From contig NZ_JAWQFO010000002.1 of NCBI RefSeq assembly GCF_033436665.1, forward strand, positions 186,001-250,000: a stretch of 64,000 nt of DNA. The letters run 5' to 3'. This document shows positions 24,071-32,735 of the stretch, in pieces; position 1 is the stretch's first letter; each line of letters begins with the position of its first letter. This DNA comes from JAWQFO01 sp033436665 (GTDB lineage Bacteria > Pseudomonadota > Alphaproteobacteria > Rhodobacterales > Rhodobacteraceae). Under the pieces are notes generated by a model. The model made no database searches. It had not been told where the DNA came from and saw nothing but the letters and a program-made list of their open reading frames with translations. The translations under genes and the position numbers were made by a program.

Positions 24071-25729
24071 TTACTGCGTCGTCGTCGGCTCCGAGAGCTT
24101 CTCCATTACCTTGTCGAGGCTGAAAGACGCTGCCTCCTGACGCGGCGGGTACTCCTGGAATGTCTCCAAAAACTGCGCGACGTACTGCTGCGCCGGAACT
24201 AGCATGAACGCGCGGTCGAGCATCCAGTCATAGTAGGTGTTCGACGTGCGATATGCGCGCTCGTAGGGGTCGCGGCGCAGGTTGAAGATCAACGGCGTTC
24301 GCAGCGGCGTGAGCGGTTCGATCCACGCGCGCAGGGTCGCCCATTCCTTCTGCTCCAGGAAGGTGATCTTCCAGTCGGCGTAACGCAGCGCCATCAGATC
24401 GCCGTCATCCGAGAAGTAGAAAATCTCCTTGCGGGGGCTTTCGTCGGTCTCGCCGGTCAGCATCGGAAGGATGTTGTAGCCATCGAGATGTACGCGGTAG
24501 TCACGGCCTTCGCCGACTTCGGCCACCGTGATGCCGTCAAGCAGGTCTTCCTTGATGGTCGTGTTGCCCGCGGCAGCGAGGAAGGTCGGCAGCCAGTCCA
24601 TATGGTGCACGATCTCGTTGCTGATCGTGTCCTCCGGAATCTTGCCGGGCCAGCGCACCATCGCCGGGACGCGCCATGCACCTTCCCAGTTGGTGTTCTT
24701 CTCACTCCAAAACGGCGTCATCGCCGCGTCCGGCCAGGTGTTCATGTGCGGGCCGTTGTCGGTCGAGTAAAACACAATGGTGTTGTCCTCGATGCCAAGC
24801 TCTTCGAGCTTGTCGAGGAACATGCCGATGTGCATGTCGTGCTGGATCATGCCGGCCTGGTATTCGCTGAGGCTGCGCCCGGCGATTTCATTGGCCTGCT
24901 GGCGGAAATCATCCGCGACGTGGGTGCGGAAGTGCATCCGCGTCCCGCTCCACCAGACGAACCAGGGTGTGCCCTCGTTGGTTTTGCGCTCGATGAAGTC
25001 GATGGCCGCGGCCGCGGTTTCGTCGTCCACCGTTTCCATGCGCTGGCGCGTCAGCGGACCGGTGTCCTCGATTTCCCCGTCCGCGGACGAGCGGATAACG
25101 CCGCGCGGGCCGAAGCGCTCGCGGAAGGTCTCGCCGCCCGGGAGCACGAGATCGTTCGGATAGTCCTCGTTCTCCGGTTCTTCCTCGGCGTTGAGGTGGT
25201 AGAGGTTGCCGAAGAACTCGTCGAAGCCGTGGTTGGTCGGCAGGTGCTCGTCACGGTCGCCGAGGTGGTTCTTGCCGAACTGGCCGGTGTCGTAGCCTTC
25301 CGCTTTCAGCAGGCCGGCGATGGTCGGATCCTCGACCTGCATGCCCTCTTCGGCACCGGGCAGACCGACCTTCGACAGGCCGGTGCGGAATACCGACTGT
25401 CCCATGATGAAGGAGGACCGGCCCGCGGTGCACGACTGTTCGCCGTAGTAATCGGTGAACATCATGCCTTCGGCTGCGATGCTGTCGATATTGGGTGTTT
25501 CGTAGCCCATCAGGCCCATCGTGTAGGCCGAGATGTTCGACTGGCCGATGTCGTCGCCCCAGATCACCAGGATGTTCGGCTTGTCGCTGCTGCCGCCTTC
25601 GGCAGCCTGTTCCGTGCCGGCGTCCGTCTCTTCAGTGGTCGTGTCCTGAGCGAACGCCGTACCACTGGCAAAAGCAAGAACGAGGGCGGCAAGGCCCGCC
25701 CGTCTTGCGTGTCGTAATTCGATTATCAT
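24071..25729 (-). CDS. exported arylsulfatase family protein
   Basis: This 552-aa sulfatase has a signal peptide (ARRAGLAALVLAFASGTAFAQ, about residues 8-28) and an acidic spacer before PNILVIWGDDIGQ. Asp59 and Asp60 and the later STDNGPH supply the calcium ligands. The catalytic Cys100 sits in SCTAGRSSF, a C-x-A-x-R variant of the C-x-P-x-R motif, needing conversion to formylglycine. No formylglycine-generating enzyme or anSME is in the window. The ATG at 25729 has GGGAG upstream and opens the operon with HAD, MoxR and Bat genes. The substrate is unknown; sulfate esters of marine polysaccharides or lipids are plausible. Confidence 0.92.
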   Translation of the reverse strand: MIIELRHARRAGLAALVLAFASGTAFAQDTTTEETDAGTEQAAEGGSSDKPNILVIWGDDIGQSNISAYTMGLMGYETPNIDSIAAEGMMFTDYYGEQSCTAGRSSFIMGQSVFRTGLSKVGLPGAEEGMQVEDPTIAGLLKAEGYDTGQFGKNHLGDRDEHLPTNHGFDEFFGNLYHLNAEEEPENEDYPNDLVLPGGETFRERFGPRGVIRSSADGEIEDTGPLTRQRMETVDDETAAAAIDFIERKTNEGTPWFVWWSGTRMHFRTHVADDFRQQANEIAGRSLSEYQAGMIQHDMHIGMFLDKLEELGIEDNTIVFYSTDNGPHMNTWPDAAMTPFWSEKNTNWEGAWRVPAMVRWPGKIPEDTISNEIVHHMDWLPTFLAAAGNTTIKEDLLDGITVAEVGEGRDYRVHLDGYNILPMLTGETDESPRKEIFYFSDDGDLMALRYADWKITFLEQKEWATLRAWIEPLTPLRTPLIFNLRRDPYERAYRTSNTYYDWMLDRAFMLVPAQQYVAQFLETFQEYPPRQEAASFSLDKVMEKLSEPTTTQ

Positions 25730-26590
25730 GAAGTTGCTCCCTGCTTGAGGACATCCGCCCCGTACCGACGGTTGAATCAGTTCCAGCCGCCTCACAGAGG
25801 GATACTAGTGCATCGTGACCCCGCGTCATGCCATCTTCAACCCAAATTTTCGCGCGCGGTCATGTGTCTGGTATTGGCGGGCTGTAATACCCGCGTGACA
25901 CTTCGATTCGCGTTCCGGATAAGCGTGCCAACGGCCGGAAAACCGCGTCGCTGCGGCACCGCCGTCGCGGGGCCTTGGTGATGCCCGGCAAGATTTAGCG
26001 CTAGAATTCTGCAAGTTGCCCGGCCGATGCGGGGCGAGAGCAGGTCGGCTGGGGTGCGCAGACTTCCGCGTCGTACCCCGGCACACACGGCTTGGCGGCG
26101 TTGGGGGGCAAGGTCATGCGGCCTGTCCTTCGCAACTGCGCGCAACAGGCGTTCCCGTTCGGCGGCCGGGTGCCACGCGCCGTTGCGCGAGGGTCAGGCG
26201 CGCGCGGCGGGCCGTCCCGCCAAAGGTCCGAGTTCGGGGTGGTATCGTCGCGCTCTGGTTGCATTGCGTCACTAGTGCGTCGTGTCGTGACCAGACCGCG
26301 ACATACGAGGCCGTGGCGACCCGAACGGTCGACCACAGCCTGCCGAGCGGGTGCAACGGGCGCGACGGCACGGCCTGTAGGCCCGGCCCATAGGTGTCCT
26401 CGCCCCGTCCCGCATCGCCGGCGTTGCGGGACATCAAAATTTCTTTTGGCCACCGGCGTTTGAAAGTTGTGACCAGAAATGCGACACTTTGAACGTGACC
26501 GGGCGGCAGACCCGGCGGGATCCCGAAAGTGCGCGGCGCACCGCGCAGCCGGAAACGGGCCGCTCTGGGCGGCCGGATGCAGGAGGGAAG
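25730..26590. other. 861-bp region without a recognisable gene
   Basis: This is the longest gene-free stretch. It separates the sulfatase operon (minus) from the universal stress gene (plus) and must hold both promoters. Open frames exist on both strands, but their translations are Arg/Pro/Gly-rich with no family similarity. The word ACTAGTGC followed by RTCGTG occurs twice (25804-25817 and 26271-26284). Base composition between about 25,800 and 26,000 looks slightly less GC-rich than its surroundings. It could contain a decayed gene or an unannotated RNA; nothing specific is supported. Confidence 0.5.
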
Positions 26591-27007
26591 ATGTTCAGCA
26601 AGATTGCCGTACCCGTGGATCTGGCGCATGAGGCCGGGCTCGCGAAGGCGCTCAAGGCCGCATTCGAACTGGCTAGGGCCGGAGGAGCCGAAATCTGTTT
26701 CGTCGGCGTGACGGCCACGACGCCGGGCGCGGTTGCCCGGACACCGGAGGAATTCAAGAGAAAGCTTGCGGATTTCGCCGCGGCGCAGGGCGATGCCGCC
26801 GGCGTTTCCACCTCCGCGCACACGATCCTGAGCCATGACCCGTCGGTGCAGATGGATCGCGAGCTAGAGAAAGCGATTGCCGATATCGGTGCGGATCTGG
26901 TCGTGATGGCGACACACTTACCCAACGTCAGCGATTATGTCTGGTCCGGGCACGGCGCTCATGTCGCAGCCCACAGCAAGGCGTCCGTGCTGCTCGTGCG
27001 GGACTGA
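26591..27007 (+). CDS. universal stress protein (UspA family)
   Basis: This 138-aa single-domain Usp begins MFSKIAVPVDLAHEAGLAKALKAAFELARAGGAEICFVGV. The nucleotide-binding end is VVMATHLPNVSDYVWSGHGAHVAAHSKASVLLVRD, with a variant of G-2x-G-9x-G(S/T) in which one Gly is present and spacing is altered. An AGGAGG ribosome site lies directly before the ATG. It is 43 bp upstream of the BCCT transporter gene and almost surely co-transcribed. A Usp beside an osmolyte carrier recalls TeaD, which regulates the ectoine transporter TeaABC in Halomonas; a similar regulatory role is an inference. Confidence 0.88.
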   Translation: MFSKIAVPVDLAHEAGLAKALKAAFELARAGGAEICFVGVTATTPGAVARTPEEFKRKLADFAAAQGDAAGVSTSAHTILSHDPSVQMDRELEKAIADIGADLVVMATHLPNVSDYVWSGHGAHVAAHSKASVLLVRD

Positions 27008-27050
27008 GGTCCGCGCTCCGGCGAACCATCAGAACAGGAAAGGAGGCCAA

Positions 27051-28709
27051 ATGGCCGAACAGACACCTGAAATGGAGGGGCTCGAGGGAATTCCCAGCCC
27101 CGATGGCACCGTTCAGCTCATAGAGACCGAGTATGAGGTCGGGCAGGACAACGTCGAAGGCACCGTCGGTCCCTTCGGCTTCGACATCCACAATCCCGTC
27201 TTCCTGATCTCCGGCGCGACTATCGTTGCCTTCGTCTTCTACACGCTCGCGCTCCCCGAGCAGTCCGGCGCGCTTTTTGGCTGGCTCTTCGGCGCGGTCA
27301 CCAAGGGATTCGACTGGTTCTTCCTCGGAGCGGCCAACATCTTCGTGCTGTTCTGCCTCGTGCTGATCGTGACGCCCTGGGGCAGCGTGCGTCTCGGCGG
27401 AACCGAGGCGGTGCCGGACTACAGCTACATCGGCTGGTTCGCGATGCTCTTTGCCGCCGGCATGGGCATCGGCCTGATGTTCTACGGCGTCTCCGAGCCG
27501 ATGAGCCACTTCTCGTCCGCGATGGCCGGTGTCACCGAGGAGAACGGCGTTCGAACCGACTGGGCGCCGCTGGGTGGTGCCGCCGGTGATGCGGATGCGG
27601 CGGTCAGGCTGGGCATGGCGGCGACGATCTTCCACTGGGGTCTGCATCCGTGGGCGATCTATGCGGTGGTGGCACTGTCACTGGCGCTTTTCACCTACAA
27701 CAAGGGTCTGCCGCTGACGATCCGTTCGGCCTTCTACCCGATCTTCGGAGATGCGGTCTGGGGCTGGGCGGGCCACGTCATCGACATCCTCGCGGTCTTC
27801 GCCACGCTCTTCGGCCTCGCAACCTCGCTGGGCTTTGGTGCCACGCAGGCCAATGCGGGTCTCAATGAACTCTTCGGCCTGCCAATCGGCTCGACGACCG
27901 AGGTCATCCTGATTTCGGCCATCACCGCGGTGGCGCTGGTCTCGGTCATGCGCGGCCTCGACGGTGGTGTGAAGGTGCTGTCCGAGATCAACATGGGGCT
28001 GGCCTTCCTGTTGCTTCTGTTCGTGCTGCTGGTCGGACCGACCGTCTACCTGATCCAACTCTTCTTCGGGTCGCTTGTGGCCTATCTCGAGTACCTGCCG
28101 GCGCTGTCGAACCCGATCGGGCGCGAGGACACCAACTTCAGCCAGGGCTGGACCGCCTTCTACTGGGCCTGGTGGATCAGTTGGTCGCCCTTCGTGGGCA
28201 TGTTCATAGCCCGCGTCAGCCGTGGCCGCACGGTGCGCGAGTTCGTGATCTGCGTACTGCTGATCCCGTCGCTGGTCTGCGTGCTCTGGATGTCGGTATT
28301 TGGCGGAACGGCGCTGCACCAGGTCATCACCGACGGCTATACCGAGGCGCAGGACGCGGCGCTCGAGCTCAAGCTCTTCAAGATGCTCGACGTCATGCCG
28401 CTGGCCGGGATCACCTCACTGGTGGGCATCATCCTTGTGGTGGTGTTCTTCGTGACGTCGTCGGATTCGGGCTCGCTGGTGATCGACACGATCACCGCCG
28501 GCGGCAAGATCGACGCGCCGGTGCCGCAGCGGGCCTTTTGGTGCATCTTCGAAGGCGCCGTGGCGATCGTACTGCTGCTCAGCGTCGGCGGATTGCAGTC
28601 ATTGCAGTCGATGGTCATCTCGACCGGGCTGCCCTTCACCATCGTGCTGCTGCTGATGTGCTTTGCCATCGCAAAGGGTCTGTCCTCGGAACGGCAGGCG
28701 ATGAAATAG
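27051..28709 (+). CDS. BCCT-family betaine/choline/carnitine-type transporter
   Basis: This 552-aa secondary transporter has about 12 membrane helices. The unwound TM3 motif is AAGMGIGLMFYGVSEPMSHF, the TM4 motif is FHWGLHPWAIYAVVAL, and the TM8 substrate motif is WAWWISWSPFVGMF with SRGRTVREF. This pattern is of the sodium-coupled glycine betaine (BetP/OpuD-like) type, though DMSP or carnitine cannot be excluded. The N-terminal 45 residues are acidic, and the C-terminus is short, without the long osmosensory tail of BetP. AAAGGAGG precedes the ATG at 27051. It pairs with the upstream Usp gene. Confidence 0.93.
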   Translation: MAEQTPEMEGLEGIPSPDGTVQLIETEYEVGQDNVEGTVGPFGFDIHNPVFLISGATIVAFVFYTLALPEQSGALFGWLFGAVTKGFDWFFLGAANIFVLFCLVLIVTPWGSVRLGGTEAVPDYSYIGWFAMLFAAGMGIGLMFYGVSEPMSHFSSAMAGVTEENGVRTDWAPLGGAAGDADAAVRLGMAATIFHWGLHPWAIYAVVALSLALFTYNKGLPLTIRSAFYPIFGDAVWGWAGHVIDILAVFATLFGLATSLGFGATQANAGLNELFGLPIGSTTEVILISAITAVALVSVMRGLDGGVKVLSEINMGLAFLLLLFVLLVGPTVYLIQLFFGSLVAYLEYLPALSNPIGREDTNFSQGWTAFYWAWWISWSPFVGMFIARVSRGRTVREFVICVLLIPSLVCVLWMSVFGGTALHQVITDGYTEAQDAALELKLFKMLDVMPLAGITSLVGIILVVVFFVTSSDSGSLVIDTITAGGKIDAPVPQRAFWCIFEGAVAIVLLLSVGGLQSLQSMVISTGLPFTIVLLLMCFAIAKGLSSERQAMK

Positions 28710-28720
28710 GCGAGACCGCG

Positions 28721-28741
28721 GGAGCCGCTCTGGCGGCTTCC
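28721..28741. terminator. candidate hairpin between convergent BCCT and qhpR genes
   Basis: GGAGCCGC (28721-28728) can pair with GCGGCTTCC (28733-28741) with one bulged T, in the 52-bp gap between two convergent genes. The plus-strand sequence runs on to CACTTTAAC, a poor U-tract. It is placed correctly for a terminator but is not strong. Confidence 0.4.
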
Positions 28742-28761
28742 GCACTTTAACTTCCGGTCAG

Positions 28762-29838
28762 TCAGGAGAGGTCCGGCGACCAGGTGCGGCGGAACCGCGC
28801 CGGTGTAATGCCGAGACGGCGCGTGAAGGCGCGTTCAAAGGCGCTCGCCTCCGAATAGCCGAGCCGCTCGGCGATCTCGGGGATCGGTAGCGGCGTCTGG
28901 CGCAGCAGAAGCCGCGCATGACCCTCGCGGCAATCCGCCAACAACTCGGCAAAGCCCGTGCCCTCGTCTTCGAGCCGCCGCCGCAGGGTACGGCGCGACA
29001 TGCCGAGGGCCTGAGCGATGTGGGTCTGATCGAGCGCATCGGTGCCGAGTGTCATCGCGATCAGGCGACGCACGCGGGTGCGCAACGCCGCGGAGCGTTC
29101 CGAGGCCAGCGCTTGGCGTGTCAGGTCCGAGGCAGCCCGGCGGAATCGATCCGGCGCGCATCCCGGCATCGGCCGGTCCAGCAGGGATGTCGGGAAGCTG
29201 ATGAAATTTTTCGGCGCAAGATAGCTGATCCGGCAGTGCGGGCTGAGCTGTGCCACCCGGTCCGCGCCGTTGGGCGCATGTTCGAACCCCATGGCCAGCG
29301 GCTGCCAACCGGGTCCGGCGACGCGGGCGATCATCGTGCGGAACACGCCGATGGTCAGTTCCGCATCCTGGTCGCGCGGCCAGATGTCGGGGTCAAGAAT
29401 CCGGTAGGACAAGGTCGCCTCGTCGTCCTGCAGCTCGAGGCGAAGTTCGGTATCGCTCTGCACCGAGGCGAAGGCCTGCTCGACAAGACGCAGTGCCGCG
29501 CCGAGCGTCGGGGCGGCCAGCGCCGCCCGACCGACGTCGCCGATATTGGCGAAATCGAACCGCGATCCGACAAGGCGGCCGAAATGCGGGGCGTGCAACC
29601 GTTGCGACGCCATCTGGTTGAAGGTGACGAAAGAGGTCAGCGGCAGCGTCGACACCCCGGTCGCGACGTCCGGTGCAGCGATCCTGCCGGCAACGCAGAC
29701 CTCGCGCATGTCCCCCCCGAGTTCTCGAATCACGGAAAAGGGATCGCGCATCGCGGAGGCGACGATCTGGGCGGCTTGAACCATGTGGACATGACCCTGG
29801 CTGCAACTGTCGCCCAGCTTAGCACCGGTTTCGGCCAT
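28762..29838 (-). CDS. qhpR: AraC-family regulator of the amine dehydrogenase locus (QhpR-like)
   Basis: This 358-aa regulator has an N-terminal ligand domain of the OruR/ArgR-like AraC subfamily (residues about 30-210) and a C-terminal double helix-turn-helix. The first HTH is HIAQALGMSRRTLRRRLEDEG, and the second IAERLGYSEASAFERAFTRRLGITPARFR ends the protein. In Paracoccus, QhpR activates the qhp operon in response to primary amines. The divergent position beside qhpG-A-D-C-B-F-E supports the same role. The start is uncertain: ATG 29838 gives the full frame, ATG 29784 (MVQAAQIVAS) is an alternative. Confidence 0.85.
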   Translation of the reverse strand: MAETGAKLGDSCSQGHVHMVQAAQIVASAMRDPFSVIRELGGDMREVCVAGRIAAPDVATGVSTLPLTSFVTFNQMASQRLHAPHFGRLVGSRFDFANIGDVGRAALAAPTLGAALRLVEQAFASVQSDTELRLELQDDEATLSYRILDPDIWPRDQDAELTIGVFRTMIARVAGPGWQPLAMGFEHAPNGADRVAQLSPHCRISYLAPKNFISFPTSLLDRPMPGCAPDRFRRAASDLTRQALASERSAALRTRVRRLIAMTLGTDALDQTHIAQALGMSRRTLRRRLEDEGTGFAELLADCREGHARLLLRQTPLPIPEIAERLGYSEASAFERAFTRRLGITPARFRRTWSPDLS

Positions 29839-29870
29839 GACGGAAGCGTCCCCGGGCCCGACGGGGCGCG

Positions 29871-29905
29871 TGTGGTCCAGTTTGTCCGGAATTGTCGGAT
29901 TGCCT
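29871..29905. promoter_or_regulatory. direct repeats in the qhpR-qhpG divergent region
   Basis: TTGTCCGGA (29882-29890) and TTGTCGGA (29892-29899) repeat with a 10-bp period, flanked by GTGGTCCAG (29871-29879) and TTGCC (29900-29904). Direct repeats one helical turn apart are typical AraC-type half-sites, and this spot is 28-60 bp before qhpG. Binding by QhpR is an inference. Confidence 0.4.
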
Positions 29906-29932
29906 GACGCGGCGTCGTCCTAGCCTGAGACG

Positions 29933-31213
29933 ATGGGTGGGATCGCGAGAACAGACAGGTGTGACATCGCCATCGCGGGCGGCGGCCCGGCGGGCGCGCT
30001 GGCCGCGATTCTGTTGCAGCGCGCAGGCGCGCGCGTGGCGCTGGTCGATGCGGGCACCGGCACGGACCGTCTCGAAGGCGCGGCTCCGCGGCTGGTCGCT
30101 GCCTTGAGAGCCCAGAGGATCGGGATCGCCGGCCTCGGACCCTTGCTGCCACGCCGGGCGCGCTGGGGTGATCTGGCCGAGGTGCCGAACCGCGAACACG
30201 CGCTGCGCCGCCCGGCCTTCGATGCGGGTTTGCGGGCGCAGGCGGCGGATGAGGGGGTCCACCTCGTCGCGGGCACGGTGCGCCGCGTGTCGCCGGGCCG
30301 GATCGAGATCGTGGATCGACCTTCGATCACCGCCGGTCTGGTCTTCGAAGCGCGCGGACGGCGCGCGCCTGCAGGCCCGGCGCATCTGCGCGGCCCAGCC
30401 AGCATCACCATCGGCGGCTGGGGCGCGCCTTGCGACGGCGCCGAGGTCGTGGCGGGCGCGCACGGCTGGCGCTGGAGCATCGGCGCGGATGGCCCGAGCT
30501 GGCGACAGGCGACGCTGTCGGCTCGGGCGCTGCGCACGGGGCTTGCGGAGGCCTGGGGACGGCTCTGGGACCTGCCGTTGCCGCAAGACCCTCACGTTCA
30601 CGCTTCCGAGTTGCGCCTGACCGCGCCGGACCTCGACCCGGCGCTTCCGCGCCTAGGCGATGCGGCGGTGGCGATGGATCCGCTGTCGGGCCACGGTCTG
30701 TTCTGGGCGCTGGCCTCGGCGCTGCAGGCGGTGCCTCTCGCTCGCGCGCTGTTCGACGGAGCGGCGCAACTGGCCGGTGATTTCTACCGGGACCGGGTCG
30801 CGGGCACCTTCTGGCGGCAGGCCCGCGTCGGACGCGACTTCTACCGGCTGGCGAACCTCGACACGCCGTTCTGGACCGAGCGCCGAGGCTGGCCCGACGA
30901 CCTCGCCGCCGAAACCCCTGCGCCGGAAACGGTGCGGATCACGCCGCGCGTCATCGTCCGCGACGGACGGCTGGCGCGGGCCGAGGTGCTGGTAACGCCG
31001 CAGGAGCCCGATGGCGTCGCCTTCGTCCACGATGTCGAGATCGCGCCGATCCTGTCGCGGCTCGGCGCCGCCCCGCTTCCGGACCGCGCGGATTTTGCCG
31101 CGCGCATCCTGCCGCATGTTCCGCCCGACCGGGCGGGACGGGTTCACGACTGGCTGACAAGCCGCGGCATCGCGACCGCGGACCGGCCGTTACACAAGGA
31201 GGTTCTCCAATGA
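29933..31213 (+). CDS. qhpG: flavin-dependent monooxygenase QhpG (CTQ biogenesis)
   Basis: This 426-aa flavoprotein hydroxylates the gamma-subunit tryptophan that becomes the tryptophylquinone cofactor. The FAD motif IAGGGPAGALAAILLQRAGA opens the protein (about residues 13-32), and the second FAD contact is RLGDAAVAMDPLSGHGLFWA near residue 240. The rest resembles tryptophan halogenase/monooxygenase-type enzymes. It is the first gene of the plus-strand operon, and its TGA overlaps the qhpA ATG (ATGA). Assignment rests on the fold together with the complete qhp context. Confidence 0.87.
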   Translation: MGGIARTDRCDIAIAGGGPAGALAAILLQRAGARVALVDAGTGTDRLEGAAPRLVAALRAQRIGIAGLGPLLPRRARWGDLAEVPNREHALRRPAFDAGLRAQAADEGVHLVAGTVRRVSPGRIEIVDRPSITAGLVFEARGRRAPAGPAHLRGPASITIGGWGAPCDGAEVVAGAHGWRWSIGADGPSWRQATLSARALRTGLAEAWGRLWDLPLPQDPHVHASELRLTAPDLDPALPRLGDAAVAMDPLSGHGLFWALASALQAVPLARALFDGAAQLAGDFYRDRVAGTFWRQARVGRDFYRLANLDTPFWTERRGWPDDLAAETPAPETVRITPRVIVRDGRLARAEVLVTPQEPDGVAFVHDVEIAPILSRLGAAPLPDRADFAARILPHVPPDRAGRVHDWLTSRGIATADRPLHKEVLQ

Positions 31214-32724
31214 CACGACTGACCGGCATCGCGGCCCTGGCGGCGGCGACGGCCCTGACCGGAGCGGCGGCTTCCGCCGACGAGGCGCTGCTCGAGGCGT
31301 CCTGCGGCGGTTGCCACGCCGTGACTGACAGCGGACTGAGCCGCATCGCGGGCCAGCGCAAGACGCCCGAGGGCTGGCTGATGACAATCGTGCGCATGCG
31401 CATCGCCCATGACGTCGACATCTCGGAGGCCGATCAGAGCGCGCTGGTCAGCTACCTGTCGGACACGCAGGGCATGGCGCCCTCGGAGACGGCGGACTGG
31501 CGCTATGCGCTGCAGAAAGACCCCGCGCATGTCGAGCAGAGCGAGGAGCCGATGGCCTCGATGTGCGGGCGTTGCCACACGGTGGCGCGCGCGGCGCTGC
31601 AACGTCGCACGGCGGACGAGTGGATGACGCACATGCATTTCCACGTCGGCCAGTTTCCGACGATCGAGTACCAGGCGCTGGGCCGCGACCGCGAGTGGTT
31701 CAGGATCGCGACCGAGGAGATCGCGCCCTACCTCGCCGAGACCTATCCGCTGGAAACCGAGGCCTGGAGCGCTTGGCAGGCCGCGGAGAAACCGCAGGTC
31801 GCCGGCGACTGGGTGGTGCTGACCGACCTGCCGGAACATGGCGCGGTCTACGGCGTGCTCAGCGTGTCGGGCGACGCCTCGCCCTATGCGTTGTCGGGAT
31901 CGCTGACCGCGCAGGACGGCAGCAGCGTCGATGTCGGCGGGCAGATGAACCTCTACACCGGGTATGAATGGCGCGGCAGCGTGACCATCGACGGCACCGC
32001 ATACCGTCAGGTACTGGCGGTCTCCGAGGACGGATCACGGCTCGAGGGCCGGCAATTCCGGACCGACGACGACAGCCTGGGCGGCATGTTGAGCGGCGCG
32101 AAGGCCGGTGGCGATCCGGTGCTGCTGGGCGTCGTGCCCGAAGCAGCCGCGCCGGGAACGGTGACGGCGCAGGCGGTGGGCGTGGGCCTGGATGACCTTG
32201 GCGCAGGCAGCACCGAGGCCAATGCCGCCGGCGCCACCGTGACGCTCGAAGGGGCCGCGGGCGAGGTGGCGACCCTGGCCGCTGGTGGCGATGAGGCGAC
32301 GGTCGCCTTTTTCGACGCCGTCGACCGGCTCACGGTCGAGCCTGCGTTCACCATCGCCCGTGTCGGCGGCGGATCGGACGTCGGCCCCGCGCCGGTACCC
32401 GCCCAGTTCAAGGCGATCGGCTGGTGGAACGGCCCCGACGGCCAGCCGGAGACCGAGGACGACATCCGCGTGGGCGCGCTCGACGCGGACTGGTCCGTGG
32501 AGAACCACAACGAGATGGCCGCGCAGATGGAGGACGCGAAATTTGCCGGGACCATCGAGGCCAACGGCATCTTCATGCCCGCCGTGGCGGGCCCCAACCC
32601 CGAGCGTCCGTTCTCGACCAACAACGCGGGTGATCTGAAAATCGTCGCGGAAGCCGGCGGGCAGAGTGGCGAGGCGCAGCTGATCGTGACGGTCCAGCGC
32701 TTCATCGACCCGCCCATCCGCTGA
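31210..32724 (+). CDS. qhpA: quinohemoprotein amine dehydrogenase alpha subunit (diheme)
   Basis: This is the large subunit of the periplasmic enzyme that oxidises primary amines to aldehydes and ammonia and passes electrons to small cytochromes or azurins. It is 504 aa with a signal peptide (LAAATALTGAAASA, ending near residue 23). Two c-type heme sites are seen, CGGCH at 32-36 and CGRCH at 119-123, in the N-terminal cytochrome domain. Three beta-barrel/Ig-like domains follow (GSLTAQDGSSVDVGGQMN onward). A strong AAGGAGG site lies inside the end of qhpG. It is followed 11 bp later by qhpD. Confidence 0.95.
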   Translation: MTRLTGIAALAAATALTGAAASADEALLEASCGGCHAVTDSGLSRIAGQRKTPEGWLMTIVRMRIAHDVDISEADQSALVSYLSDTQGMAPSETADWRYALQKDPAHVEQSEEPMASMCGRCHTVARAALQRRTADEWMTHMHFHVGQFPTIEYQALGRDREWFRIATEEIAPYLAETYPLETEAWSAWQAAEKPQVAGDWVVLTDLPEHGAVYGVLSVSGDASPYALSGSLTAQDGSSVDVGGQMNLYTGYEWRGSVTIDGTAYRQVLAVSEDGSRLEGRQFRTDDDSLGGMLSGAKAGGDPVLLGVVPEAAAPGTVTAQAVGVGLDDLGAGSTEANAAGATVTLEGAAGEVATLAAGGDEATVAFFDAVDRLTVEPAFTIARVGGGSDVGPAPVPAQFKAIGWWNGPDGQPETEDDIRVGALDADWSVENHNEMAAQMEDAKFAGTIEANGIFMPAVAGPNPERPFSTNNAGDLKIVAEAGGQSGEAQLIVTVQRFIDPPIR

Positions 32725-32735
32725 GGAGGACCAAA

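Noticed and set aside
26001..26463. Open frames of 120-150 codons in the 861-bp spacer on both strands
   Set aside because: No ribosome sites at their starts, no recognisable motif, Arg/Pro/Gly-rich composition typical of random GC-rich DNA.
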